Source of the DNA: Subtercola frigoramans
GTDB lineage: Bacteria > Actinomycetota > Actinomycetes > Actinomycetales > Microbacteriaceae
Reading direction: 5' to 3'
Length of the DNA: 64,000 nucleotides
NCBI RefSeq assembly: GCF_016907385.1
Contig: NZ_JAFBBU010000001.1
Coordinates: forward strand, 806,001-870,000
Part shown: positions 17,852-27,786 of the stretch, in pieces
Numbering within the stretch: position 1 is the stretch's first letter
Layout of the letters: each line of letters starts with the position of its first letter
Translations under genes and position numbers: made by a program
The notes under the pieces: model-generated
The model's input: the letters and a program-made list of their open reading frames with translations, nothing else
Database searches by the model: none
What the model was told of the DNA's origin: nothing

Positions 17852-18484
17852 TCATTGGGTAATCGATTTCTCGGCCCCGTACGTTGCAGGGTCACGAAGC
17901 TGCGGCCGCGTATTCGGCCAAGGGACCAGGCCGTTGTCGAGGGTTCGTAGTTTCTCGTAAATGATCTTCATTTTGGCCGGGCTCTCAACTTTTCCGATCT
18001 TGGCGCACTTGATAAGTATCGAAGCCGTATCGATGACGGTTGTAACGCCTGCCTGTTTTGCTCGTTTCTGACCATTTCCGTCATCGATAAGAACCACTAC
18101 GTCTTTGCCTAGCTCCATCTGGCGACGCGCGTGGATGATGACCATTGTCTCGCCGAGGTCTTTGCTTCGCCCCGAGATCGCGGAAACCGTGTCTGCGAAT
18201 ACATTCTCGGCAATGCGGTTCAGGTCAGGATCGTCTTGTAGCGAATGGAGCACCGTGATCACACCCGCCTGCACTAGGCCGCCGAGTCTGCGCTCCGCGG
18301 CCGCGAACTTTGATCGCTGACCGTGAATTCGTTGACGTGCTTTTCGGAGCACTTCAGTCTCGACCTCTTCCGGCATGTTGATGTCCGCGTCAATTGCGGA
18401 CAGCGCCGCGATAAGAAGATCCTTGTGGCCGGCGGAGAAAAAATTGAGAGCTGGGCCAGCATCGATGAGGGTAAATTTCGTCAC
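17852..18484 (-). CDS. PIN-domain protein, putative ribonuclease toxin
   Basis: A 210-aa protein with PIN-like features: N-terminal TLIDAGPAL (Asp8), GETMVIIHAR (Glu112) and VVVLIDDGNGQKRAKQAGV (Asp134), which match the spaced acidic residues of the PIN nuclease site. The protein is longer than VapC toxins (about 130 aa). The start is a GTG that overlaps the stop of the ImmA-like gene by 4 bp (GTGA). It is the last gene of a three-gene cassette, so it probably acts as effector under control of the two upstream products. The 167 bp between it and the tRNA hold nothing recognisable. Confidence 0.75.
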   Translation of the reverse strand: MTKFTLIDAGPALNFFSAGHKDLLIAALSAIDADINMPEEVETEVLRKARQRIHGQRSKFAAAERRLGGLVQAGVITVLHSLQDDPDLNRIAENVFADTVSAISGRSKDLGETMVIIHARRQMELGKDVVVLIDDGNGQKRAKQAGVTTVIDTASILIKCAKIGKVESPAKMKIIYEKLRTLDNGLVPWPNTRPQLRDPATYGAEKSITQ

Positions 18485-19281
18485 AGTTCGTCGACGAAAC
18501 CCAGGTCGCCGGAGGTTTCGTCAGCGGTGACGTTTTCCGGGAAAATTCCTGCCGCGATCATGTCGTTCTTGGTCTCGTCGATCGATCGCCCACGGACACT
18601 AGCAACAAGAGAAATTGGTACGAGCCCCCGCCGATAGAGCTCGATGGCCCTGCTCGCCAGGCGTTGCGAGGGCCGCTTCTGTGAACTGATAGCGCGCGCC
18701 GCGTTTCGCTGAACTTCCCAGCCATAGCGAAGGGACAGGCGCCCGGCGTCTTGCTCAGTCCACTCATCGAAAGTTTCCTGGCTGATCCAGCTTCCCTCAA
18801 GCAGCTGAATAGAGACAACCGTAGGTGAGACACCGAAGTATTGAATGAGCAGCGAGAGATGCTCTAGTTGTAGCTTCATCGGTTTGGCTCCGCTCTCAAT
18901 AAGGCGGTGCTCAATGCCAGAGTGGGGGATGAGAAGATGCCGGGCGAATGAATGGGCACGGTCCTCAAGGACCGGATTGACCGGGTGCGGGCTAAAGCCC
19001 TCCACGAGATCATCGAACTCGATGTGGGCGATCTCGTGAGCGATGGTGAATCGCTGCCGCTCGACGTTGGCGGTGACCGCCACCGCCACAAACACCTTGC
19101 CTTTCTCTGGGTCCTTCGTGGTCAGAGCGTCTATACCGACTGGCAACTCTTCGAATACGAGGTCGAGTCCCATGTATTCTTCCGCGAGAGCCACTAGATC
19201 CTTGATCGGTGCGATACCGAGACCGTGCCGATCGCGGAAAGCGATCGCCTTCTCCTCGGCCTCAGCCTCGTGCTCCCTCAC
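18481..19281 (-). CDS. ImmA/IrrE family metallopeptidase
   Basis: A 266-aa protein with the zinc-protease motif HEIAH at residues 82-86 in the context FTIAHEIAHIEF, and ARHLLIPHS, typical of ImmA/IrrE (COG2856) proteins. Family members cleave an XRE-type repressor after a stress or phage signal. The C-terminal part (residues 180-266) is helical and may contact the PIN protein. The start is GTG, overlapping the XRE stop by 4 bp; the 3' end overlaps the PIN gene by 4 bp. The order repressor, protease, effector implies de-repression by proteolysis. Confidence 0.88.
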   Translation of the reverse strand: MREHEAEAEEKAIAFRDRHGLGIAPIKDLVALAEEYMGLDLVFEELPVGIDALTTKDPEKGKVFVAVAVTANVERQRFTIAHEIAHIEFDDLVEGFSPHPVNPVLEDRAHSFARHLLIPHSGIEHRLIESGAKPMKLQLEHLSLLIQYFGVSPTVVSIQLLEGSWISQETFDEWTEQDAGRLSLRYGWEVQRNAARAISSQKRPSQRLASRAIELYRRGLVPISLVASVRGRSIDETKNDMIAAGIFPENVTADETSGDLGFVDEL

Positions 19282-19616
19282 CGGTTAGAGGCCTCGATAC
19301 GGTCAAAGAGAGCATCAACTTCCATGAGGTGGCGGAGTCGATCCTCAACCGATGACGTGTCAACACCATCGGTGCGCGCAGCCACCGCCACGCGCTTCAT
19401 CAAATCGCTATTTCCGGTAAGGTATCCCGGGGTTGTTCCGAGAGTCTCAGCGATCGCAAGAATCTCGCCCAGCGACGCGACCTTCTTGCCGCTTTCAATT
19501 CGCGACCACATCGGCTGCGACAGGCCACTGATCTCCGCCGCGTTTCGCTGATCAAGCCCAAGCAGCTCTCTGCCCGTCCGAATTCGCGTGATTTGTCTTG
19601 CTGCGTCAATAGTCAT
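19278..19616 (-). CDS. XRE-family helix-turn-helix regulator
   Basis: A 112-aa protein with an XRE/Cro-C1 HTH: LGLDQRNAAEISGLSQPMWSRIE fragments around residues 20-42, then SLGEILAIAETLGTTPGYL. The remaining 40 residues may dimerise or be the target of the downstream ImmA-like protease. An upstream GTG at 19628 is possible, but AAGGAG (complement of 19628-19633) leaves only that GTG one base away, so I prefer the ATG at 19616. Three TGANTCW sites directly upstream suggest autoregulation. Confidence 0.85.
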   Translation of the reverse strand: MTIDAARQITRIRTGRELLGLDQRNAAEISGLSQPMWSRIESGKKVASLGEILAIAETLGTTPGYLTGNSDLMKRVAVAARTDGVDTSSVEDRLRHLMEVDALFDRIEASNR

Positions 19617-19634
19617 AATCTTCCACACTCCTTC

Positions 19635-19661
19635 TGAATCAAAATGAGTCTAGCTGATTCA
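19635..19661. promoter_or_regulatory. Candidate XRE operator: three half-sites at 10-bp spacing
   Basis: TGAATCA (19635), TGAGTCT (19645) and TGATTCA (19655) begin exactly one helical turn apart. The outer two also form an inverted repeat. They lie just upstream of the XRE gene and within the region shared with the divergent NTPase gene. The rest of the intergenic region (19662-19905) shows a short open stretch on the minus strand without a usable start, which I do not call. Confidence 0.5.
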
Positions 19662-19905
19662 TGACGGATTGTGCGGAAACAAGTTCAATTCGTCGTCACG
19701 GATCTGGATGACTCGCACGGCTGTGACCTCGACCGCGAGACCATCCTCATCATCGGTATCGGCGCTCGCAACAACGGCGCCGTGCGGGCAGGTGAGCTCA
19801 GAATTGCTTCGGCCGATGGCCAGTGAGACTCAGCGAAAGGACCATGGGTGGACTCCTGTTCACGAGACATAAGCCATTGAAACGGCGCCCACTAGGCTCA
19901 ACGGT

Positions 19906-22900
19906 GTGGCATTTGCGGGAGGCGCCGCCGACAAGGTGGGCAACGAGTATGAGACTTGGTGGACGCTGCGTCGCGTTACCCAGCTGCTTCGAGGCCATAT
20001 CGACGCGATGGCAGTTGAACCGCTTGGCGGCGACGGCGCTGAGCTCTGGGTCGAGGCCAAGGGGGTCCGCACTTACGATCAGGTGAAGTTCAGATCATCC
20101 GGGCGATGGACACCGTCGCGATTGCGATCGGATGGAATTCTCGCGAAGCTTCGACGGCATTACGCAGCCGGATGCCAAGTGCTTCTTGTCCTATCTCAGT
20201 CGTCGGAGGAGCTAGAACGCTTAATAGCGTTGGCTGCCGCAACGTCATCCGGTGAAGAGCTGTGGGGCGCTGCCGAAAACTCGAACGATCTCAACCTACT
20301 CAGCGACGCATGGAGCGGCGGGAAAGAAGAGACACGGGCCTATCTGCTTCAGACCTCTGTGCGGCACGATGGCCTCCCGCACCTGAAGGAGTTCGTCGAA
20401 CTTACGCTTGAGACTCTCGTAATAGGCAACGCGAATTTTGCTGTGGGCGTTCTCCGCAACTTTCTTGAAGCGAGAGTCACGACGACATTTACCGCGCCGC
20501 AGGTTTGGGCAGCGCTTGAGTCGGCGGGACTCGCTCCACGCCCGCGTCTCGAGCCAGGTCCAACGATTTCACGGCTCAGCGACGCGCTGGCCCAGTATGC
20601 TCGGGCGGTCCGGTCGTCAGTGCCAAGCGCAGGGACTATTCACCGCCGCGAAGTTGGCGAGATCATCGAGAAGATCGGAGCGTCCGACTCTCCGATACTT
20701 CTGGTAGTCGGCAAGGCTGGCGCGGGAAAATCGGTGGTGGTCGCTGACGCCGCGGAGGAACTCGCGCGCTCCGGACGGCACGTCGCTGCAGTGCGGTTGG
20801 ACCGACTGAACCCAAATACCTCAACCGCTGCGCAGGTTGGTACGGCGATGGATCTCGAGCGTTCGCCCGTGATTTCCCTGTCCGAGGTCTCTCCAGATGG
20901 TTTCGACGGAGTCCTCGTGATTGATCAGCTTGACGCAGTAAGCAATTACAGCGGCCGGATGCCGGCAGTTTATGAAGCCGTAGACGAGGCGCTGACACAA
21001 GCACGCCTTCTCGGCAACGTCCGCGTGATTTTGGCCGTCCGCTCGATCGACCTCGAGGAAGATCCGCGACTCAGAAAACTAGCCGGTCAAAACGTGCCGA
21101 TCGTCGAGGTGGGTGAACTGGATCCCGATGATGTTCGGTCGTACCTTGCGCAAATTGGCATGGATGTCTCAAGGCTCAATTCATCGACCTTGCAGCTGCT
21201 TCGGTTGCCGATCCACCTCTATGTATTCAGCGAACTCGACCCGACGATGCGCTCCGTTCCCTACGCGACACTTACCTCGCTATACGGCGCGTTTACGCGG
21301 TCATTTCGCACGAGACTAGAGCTAGCTGGCTACCCAGACGAGTGGCCAGAGGTGTCGCGGGTGCTTGTCGAGCGTATGAATATGGATGAAGCACTGACCG
21401 TACCTGCGGTGGCGCTTGAGCACATCCGACCGCTCTATGTCGAGGCACTCATCTCAGCGAACGTCCTGATCCGTGACGAGGGTCGCCTAGCTTTGTTTCA
21501 CGAAACATACTTCGACTATCTGTTTGCAAAGTCGTTCGCTCAGCGAGGTCAACACCTCGTTCACTGGTTCGCGACTACCGGACAGGGGTTGTTTCGCCGG
21601 TCGCAACTTCGCCAGCTTCTTGCGTACATAGGCACCGAGGAACGAGCCGAGTTCATCAGTCAGATTTCAGCGATCGCTGACAGCAAGCTCCGCCCGCATC
21701 TCGTCTCAATTGCCTACACGATCCTTGGCGACTATTCCCCGGCTTTCACGGACTGGATAGCGATCCGGCGGCTGGCCTCGACAGACAACCCGTTCAAGTT
21801 GCGAGTGATCGCCCTCATCGGTGGCCCGAAGTGGTTTGCAGCCGCCGATGCGGCTGGCGACGTCGATCGACTCCTTGACGATCCGGAATGGCAGGAGATC
21901 CTTCCCGGTCTAGTAGCTGGATTGGCCGGCGACGTACCTGAACGTGTGCTCGAGCTTCTGCGACCGCGCCAGCAGAAAGGCGACGCTTGGGTGAAGGCCT
22001 TACGTTCGGCTCTCGAAGTTTCGGATTCACCAGTGTGGGCTGCATTCGCGCTTGAACAAATAATGATCGGGGGCCTCGATCTGCCAGATCAGCCGTTCGA
22101 TGTTCTCGAAAGTTCCTTCTTTCATCGCTTGATCGGCCCCCACCCAGTCGACGCTCTGCACCTGATGACAGCGACCCTCACGCACGATATCGACCGTCAG
22201 ATTCTCGAAGGGAACGCTGGCCTCGATAACCTACTCGCCCGGCGAGGACGTAACTTCGCGGAGGCCGGTCAGATCGAGCAACTCGCATCAGATACCGGGG
22301 GCGAGTTCGTCGAGACGACGCTCCCACTCATCGAGAAGATCGCCACTTACGCTCCGTCGGATGGTCGCCAGATGTGGCGCTACAGAATTCGCTCGAGGCA
22401 TAGCGACCTCGGCGAGGACCTCTTTAATGCCTTCGACGAGGCGCTCACGCGGCTGACCCGTACCCACCCTGATCAAGCGATTCCGCTCCTGGAACGGTTG
22501 TCGAATCACCACCTCGAAGCGCTCGACTTTCTCGTCTGCCGCGCACTCTGTGAAGCACCAGGCGATCGAGGCGCGGACTGGATCCTCGAATCCCAAGAGC
22601 ACCGCGACATCGGCTGGATGTCGGATATCCGTTGGGAATCGCGGCGTTTAATCGAACATGCCAGTCGAACCTGCTCTGATGACCGTTTCACCTCGCTAGA
22701 GTCCTCTATCTTGTACTGGGATCATGAATATCAGGACCCGGCGAGCAAACTCCGATGGAGCGGCCTGGCAGAGTTGGAACTCCTCAGCGCGCTCGCCGCC
22801 GACCGTCTTGGGCGGTCAGCCAAACGGCGGATCGCGGAGCTACGTCGGAAATTCGAGTGGTGGGAACCAAAGGAGCCAGAAGGCATTTCGGGCGGAACGG

Positions 22901-24255
22901 TTCAGTCGCCGATTAGTCGCCCGAACGCGGAACGGATGACGAACAGTCATTGGATTCGTGCGATTGAGAAGTACAAAGACGTCGACCGCACTACTTTCCG
23001 TGACGGCGACGCATTCGGCGGCACTCACGAACTAGCAAGCATGATGGGCGCACTCGCCAAAGACAATCCGGGGCGGTTCCTTAGCTTCGCCCTGACTTTT
23101 CCGGCTACGACGCCTGCCACCTATACCGAGCATGTAATCCGCAATCTTGCCGGAGAAACCGGCCAGCTCGAGTTGCTTCCCCTGCTTCGAAAGTTCCGGA
23201 CTGATCACCCCGCCGATTCGGGGCGCGCCGTAGTTTCTGCCATTGATGAGCATGCGGGCGACCTCGCTGATCAACTATTCGAAGAGCTGTTGGTCCTTGC
23301 CGAAGACCCGGACCCAACCCGGGAATTTGCACGGGAACCGACAGGCTCCGGGTTCTATTTCGGCGGGGATCTCGTTAGCGCTGGGATTAACAGCACTCGC
23401 GGTCAGGCCGCGAACACACTTGCCCGCGTCATCTTCGCGAACCATTCCCGCCTTCAGCCCTCGCTAGGAGTACTACAGCACCTCGTGGTGGACCCGATTG
23501 CCGCTGTGCGTAGTCTTACGACGGAGGCGGTGCTCGCTTACGCTTCGATCTCTCGTGAAGACGGATTGAATCTGCTCGCGCGCTTGCTTGATGACGACTT
23601 AGTGCTCACGTCATCTTCCGCTCTTCGAGCACTTCGCTGGGCGATGCTCTGGGATGCCGATCGCTTCGGGACTTTTCTGATCCGCGCACTTGATGCAGAA
23701 GATGCAAAATTAGCTGGCGCAATTTGGGCAAATTGCGCCGTCAATGGCGCGCTCGGGTCCGTGCCGGGTGATGTAATGACTCTCTCTGAGAGCGCACGCA
23801 TCGGAGTCGCTGAGGCGATTGCACCAGACCCCGGACTCGGAATCGCGCTCCTCACAAGTCTCTTTGAGGACCGGAGCATTGAAGTTCGGCGACAGGCTGG
23901 CCGCAGCATGCACTACCTAAAAGACATGGCCGATTCCAAGAGGGGCGAGCTAATTCTAAGATTCGTCGAAAGTGCCGCGTTCGATGGTGCAACCGACGAT
24001 TTGCTCGACGCAATCGAGGAGCTGCCAGGTGAGTTACCGCCAATCACATGGGAAGTGTGCCGACGCGCGATCGACGTGATTGCGGTTTCCTCGCCCCGCG
24101 GCATCGGAGTGCTAACTGGAAACCTTGTCGCGATCCTCGTACGGCTCTATCGCGCTTCTAATGAGGCTGGGCGCGAGGCGGCGCTAGACCTCATCGATCA
24201 AACTGTCCTACTGCAGCTGTGGAGAGTCGATCAGGCACTCGACGACGCACGATAG
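19906..24255 (+). CDS. Large STAND-type NTPase with PD-(D/E)xK-like N-terminus, putative antiphage effector
   Basis: A 1449-aa protein. Residues 1-70 (GGAADKVGNEYETWW, then AELWVEAKG and YDQVKF with Gln59-Val-Lys61) resemble the PD-(D/E)xK nuclease domains of Cap4/DUF4297-type defence proteins. A P-loop NTPase follows: Walker A GKAGAGKS (269-276), Walker B VLVIDQLD (336-343) and a probable sensor motif VILAVRS. After a winged-helix-like segment come about 900 residues of predicted alpha-helical repeats, with HEAT-like units near the end. Nuclease, STAND NTPase and sensor repeats is the logic of Avs-like proteins, which oligomerise on a phage protein and activate a nuclease. The start is GTG. 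It is divergent from the XRE/ImmA/PIN cassette on the same island. No TM segment is evident. Confidence 0.7.
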   Translation: MAFAGGAADKVGNEYETWWTLRRVTQLLRGHIDAMAVEPLGGDGAELWVEAKGVRTYDQVKFRSSGRWTPSRLRSDGILAKLRRHYAAGCQVLLVLSQSSEELERLIALAAATSSGEELWGAAENSNDLNLLSDAWSGGKEETRAYLLQTSVRHDGLPHLKEFVELTLETLVIGNANFAVGVLRNFLEARVTTTFTAPQVWAALESAGLAPRPRLEPGPTISRLSDALAQYARAVRSSVPSAGTIHRREVGEIIEKIGASDSPILLVVGKAGAGKSVVVADAAEELARSGRHVAAVRLDRLNPNTSTAAQVGTAMDLERSPVISLSEVSPDGFDGVLVIDQLDAVSNYSGRMPAVYEAVDEALTQARLLGNVRVILAVRSIDLEEDPRLRKLAGQNVPIVEVGELDPDDVRSYLAQIGMDVSRLNSSTLQLLRLPIHLYVFSELDPTMRSVPYATLTSLYGAFTRSFRTRLELAGYPDEWPEVSRVLVERMNMDEALTVPAVALEHIRPLYVEALISANVLIRDEGRLALFHETYFDYLFAKSFAQRGQHLVHWFATTGQGLFRRSQLRQLLAYIGTEERAEFISQISAIADSKLRPHLVSIAYTILGDYSPAFTDWIAIRRLASTDNPFKLRVIALIGGPKWFAAADAAGDVDRLLDDPEWQEILPGLVAGLAGDVPERVLELLRPRQQKGDAWVKALRSALEVSDSPVWAAFALEQIMIGGLDLPDQPFDVLESSFFHRLIGPHPVDALHLMTATLTHDIDRQILEGNAGLDNLLARRGRNFAEAGQIEQLASDTGGEFVETTLPLIEKIATYAPSDGRQMWRYRIRSRHSDLGEDLFNAFDEALTRLTRTHPDQAIPLLERLSNHHLEALDFLVCRALCEAPGDRGADWILESQEHRDIGWMSDIRWESRRLIEHASRTCSDDRFTSLESSILYWDHEYQDPASKLRWSGLAELELLSALAADRLGRSAKRRIAELRRKFEWWEPKEPEGISGGTVQSPISRPNAERMTNSHWIRAIEKYKDVDRTTFRDGDAFGGTHELASMMGALAKDNPGRFLSFALTFPATTPATYTEHVIRNLAGETGQLELLPLLRKFRTDHPADSGRAVVSAIDEHAGDLADQLFEELLVLAEDPDPTREFAREPTGSGFYFGGDLVSAGINSTRGQAANTLARVIFANHSRLQPSLGVLQHLVVDPIAAVRSLTTEAVLAYASISREDGLNLLARLLDDDLVLTSSSALRALRWAMLWDADRFGTFLIRALDAEDAKLAGAIWANCAVNGALGSVPGDVMTLSESARIGVAEAIAPDPGLGIALLTSLFEDRSIEVRRQAGRSMHYLKDMADSKRGELILRFVESAAFDGATDDLLDAIEELPGELPPITWEVCRRAIDVIAVSSPRGIGVLTGNLVAILVRLYRASNEAGREAALDLIDQTVLLQLWRVDQALDDAR

Positions 24256-24544
24256 CCGAATGGCGCGGGATGTTTCAAATACCAACGGCGTCGAGCTCCG
24301 CCAGTTAACGCTGTGGCGACCGTTCGTATGTGGCTCTAGCTCGACCAGTACGGCGAAACCGCACCAATCGGGGGGAAGCCACCACGGATAATTGCTCATC
24401 TTCGACTCAAGCCGTTTTGACTTGCCCACTTCTTGCCCACAACTCAGCGTGATTCTGATCATTCGAACAGCTCTTGGATGAGTGTTAACGCCAACTCAAT
24501 ATGGGGCCACGGCTGCCAACTGAAAATAGGGCCACGTGGTTTGT

Positions 24545-26511
<1,967 letters not shown>

Positions 26512-26649
26512 CTTCCATAGTGGTTGGTGGCCCTGTTTTCAGTTGGCAGTACTGGCCCTGTTTTCAGTCGGCGTTAACAGATGAGTCGAGAAGCCTGAAT
26601 TTCCGCGGATTTTGGACAGATGCCAGGTGCCGCAAGGGGCCAGATTAGA

Positions 26650-26674
26650 GTTCAAATCCCACCGGTACCGCCAT
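26650..26674 (+). repeat. Right attachment site copy
   Basis: An exact 25-bp copy of the tRNA-Ser 3' end, from the T-loop to one base beyond CCA. The rest of the tRNA is absent, so this is not a second tRNA gene. It marks the distal end of the island. Confidence 0.85.
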
Positions 26675-26679
26675 CTTCC

Positions 26680-26719
26680 AGCCCCTCACTTCCCTGTATT
26701 CACGGGGATGTGAGGGGCT
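26680..26719 (+). terminator. Hairpin terminator next to the right att
   Basis: AGCCCCTCAC (26680-26689) pairs with GTGAGGGGCT (26710-26719), followed on the plus strand by TTTGGTTTG. It lies 5 bp after the att copy. It may be the original tRNA-Ser terminator displaced by the island, or the terminator of the integrase remnant on the other strand. Confidence 0.65.
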
Positions 26720-26728
26720 TTGGTTTGC

Positions 26729-26947
26729 TCACGGCTCCTCGCAACCCCACAAAAACCACACATTTGCTTTTTCGCGTGCTGCGGTGAGGGATTCTGCGAC
26801 CGCGTCAAGGTCGTCGGGAAAGAGGTCGGCGTAGGTGTCGAGGGTCATCGCCGCAGATGCGTGGCCGAGCATCCGTTGCACGGCCTTAACGTTCGCGCCG
26901 GCACTGATCGCGAGTGAGGCGGCAGTGTGCCTGAATCCACCGATGTT
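26729..26947 (-). pseudogene. Tyrosine recombinase (phage-type integrase), C-terminal remnant
   Basis: Seventy-two codons read GFRHTAASLAISAGANVKAV, then QRMLGHASAAMTLDTYADLF, then DDLDAVAESLTAAR before a stop. These are the Arg-II box (R-H-T), the LGH box and the catalytic Tyr of tyrosine integrases. Everything upstream is missing; an in-frame stop and the IS1380 remnant follow at once. Its 3' end faces the att copy, the usual place for an island integrase, so it probably belonged to an older island now pushed outward. Confidence 0.88.
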
Positions 26948-27786
26948 CTAAGGTGAGGGGCTGTCGATCCCTGTTTGGGCTGGTGGTGCTGGGTGGGCGC
27001 GGCGGAGCCGTGGGCCTTTCTGCCCTGGGTGTTCCAGTGTGTGTTTCTGCTCGCGCCTTGTCGGCTGGTCGGTCGGGGTGCTCAGCTTTGTGGGGGCGCG
27101 AGAGCGTGGCTGGAGAGGGTTGTCCAGGCGGCCTCCCAGGGCTAAGCGCGGGGGAGGTGCAACGTGATGCGTCGTCCGGAAGACGCGATCCTCGCCGGGA
27201 TGGTGATCAGTTTCCGGCGGGTCGTCGTCGTCGCCGACCGGAGGTCGGGCCCGGTGATGGTGGGGGCAGTGCGGGTGAGGTTGAACGCGATGACGGCGAG
27301 AACCAGCCAGGCCGCGTTCGCGGTGAACCGGCCCGAGGGCAGATGTGCCAGGGCTGAATGTTTGAGGTCGGCGTTGACTTGTTCGATGATCGCGTGCCGG
27401 CGGTGGACCTGGTCCGCGGTGACCGTGTCGAGGGCGGTCGTGGTGAAGAGGGCGTGGAACCGGTGCGTGTCGAACAGGGTCGGGTGCTCGAGGTCTTTCT
27501 TGTTCAGCTCCGGAATGCGCCGCACGACCAGACGCCCTTGGACACGGTCCTTCTTCGCCTTCGAGCTGAACGCGGTGAAGGGCACCTCGGCGACTTCCGC
27601 GACGGAGATCCAGACGCGGCTGTCGTGGTCGAAGATGGCATTGGTGTATCTGATCTTCTGCCAGGCGTCATCAGGGATGGCGGCGATCGCACGTTTCACG
27701 GCTGGGTCCTGCCGGGCGGTGATCGACACGTCAGCACCCGCCTTGATGGCCGCGTTCACGGTGCCGAAGTCGTGTTCTTCGCTTGG
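26948..27786 (-). mobile_element. IS1380-family insertion sequence remnant
   Basis: The stretch between the broken integrase and the DUF347 gene includes the 3' half of an IS1380-type transposase and about 190 bp of its downstream end. The left boundary lies near where integrase homology stops; the right boundary lies where transposase homology stops, near 27786. Boundaries are approximate and I could not define both terminal repeats. Confidence 0.6.
27142..27759 (-). pseudogene. IS1380-family transposase, 5'-truncated
   Basis: About 205 residues of the C-terminal half of a DDE transposase remain: GADVSITARQDPAVKRAI, RYTNAIFDHDSRVWISVAEV, HRRHAIIEQVNADLKHSALA and ending RRITLHLPRA. IS1380 transposases are about 450-500 aa, so the N-terminal half with the first catalytic Asp is absent. 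The cut is next to the start of the neighbouring region at about 27786. It is not expected to be active. Confidence 0.88.

Noticed and set aside
19661..19820. Short minus-strand gene between the XRE gene and the NTPase gene
   Set aside because: The stretch is open for about 50 codons and looks compositionally plausible, but has no acceptable start codon or Shine-Dalgarno sequence in frame.
26640..26684. A second tRNA-Ser gene
   Set aside because: Only the T-loop to CCA part is present; there is no D-arm, anticodon arm or 5' acceptor strand. It is the att copy.
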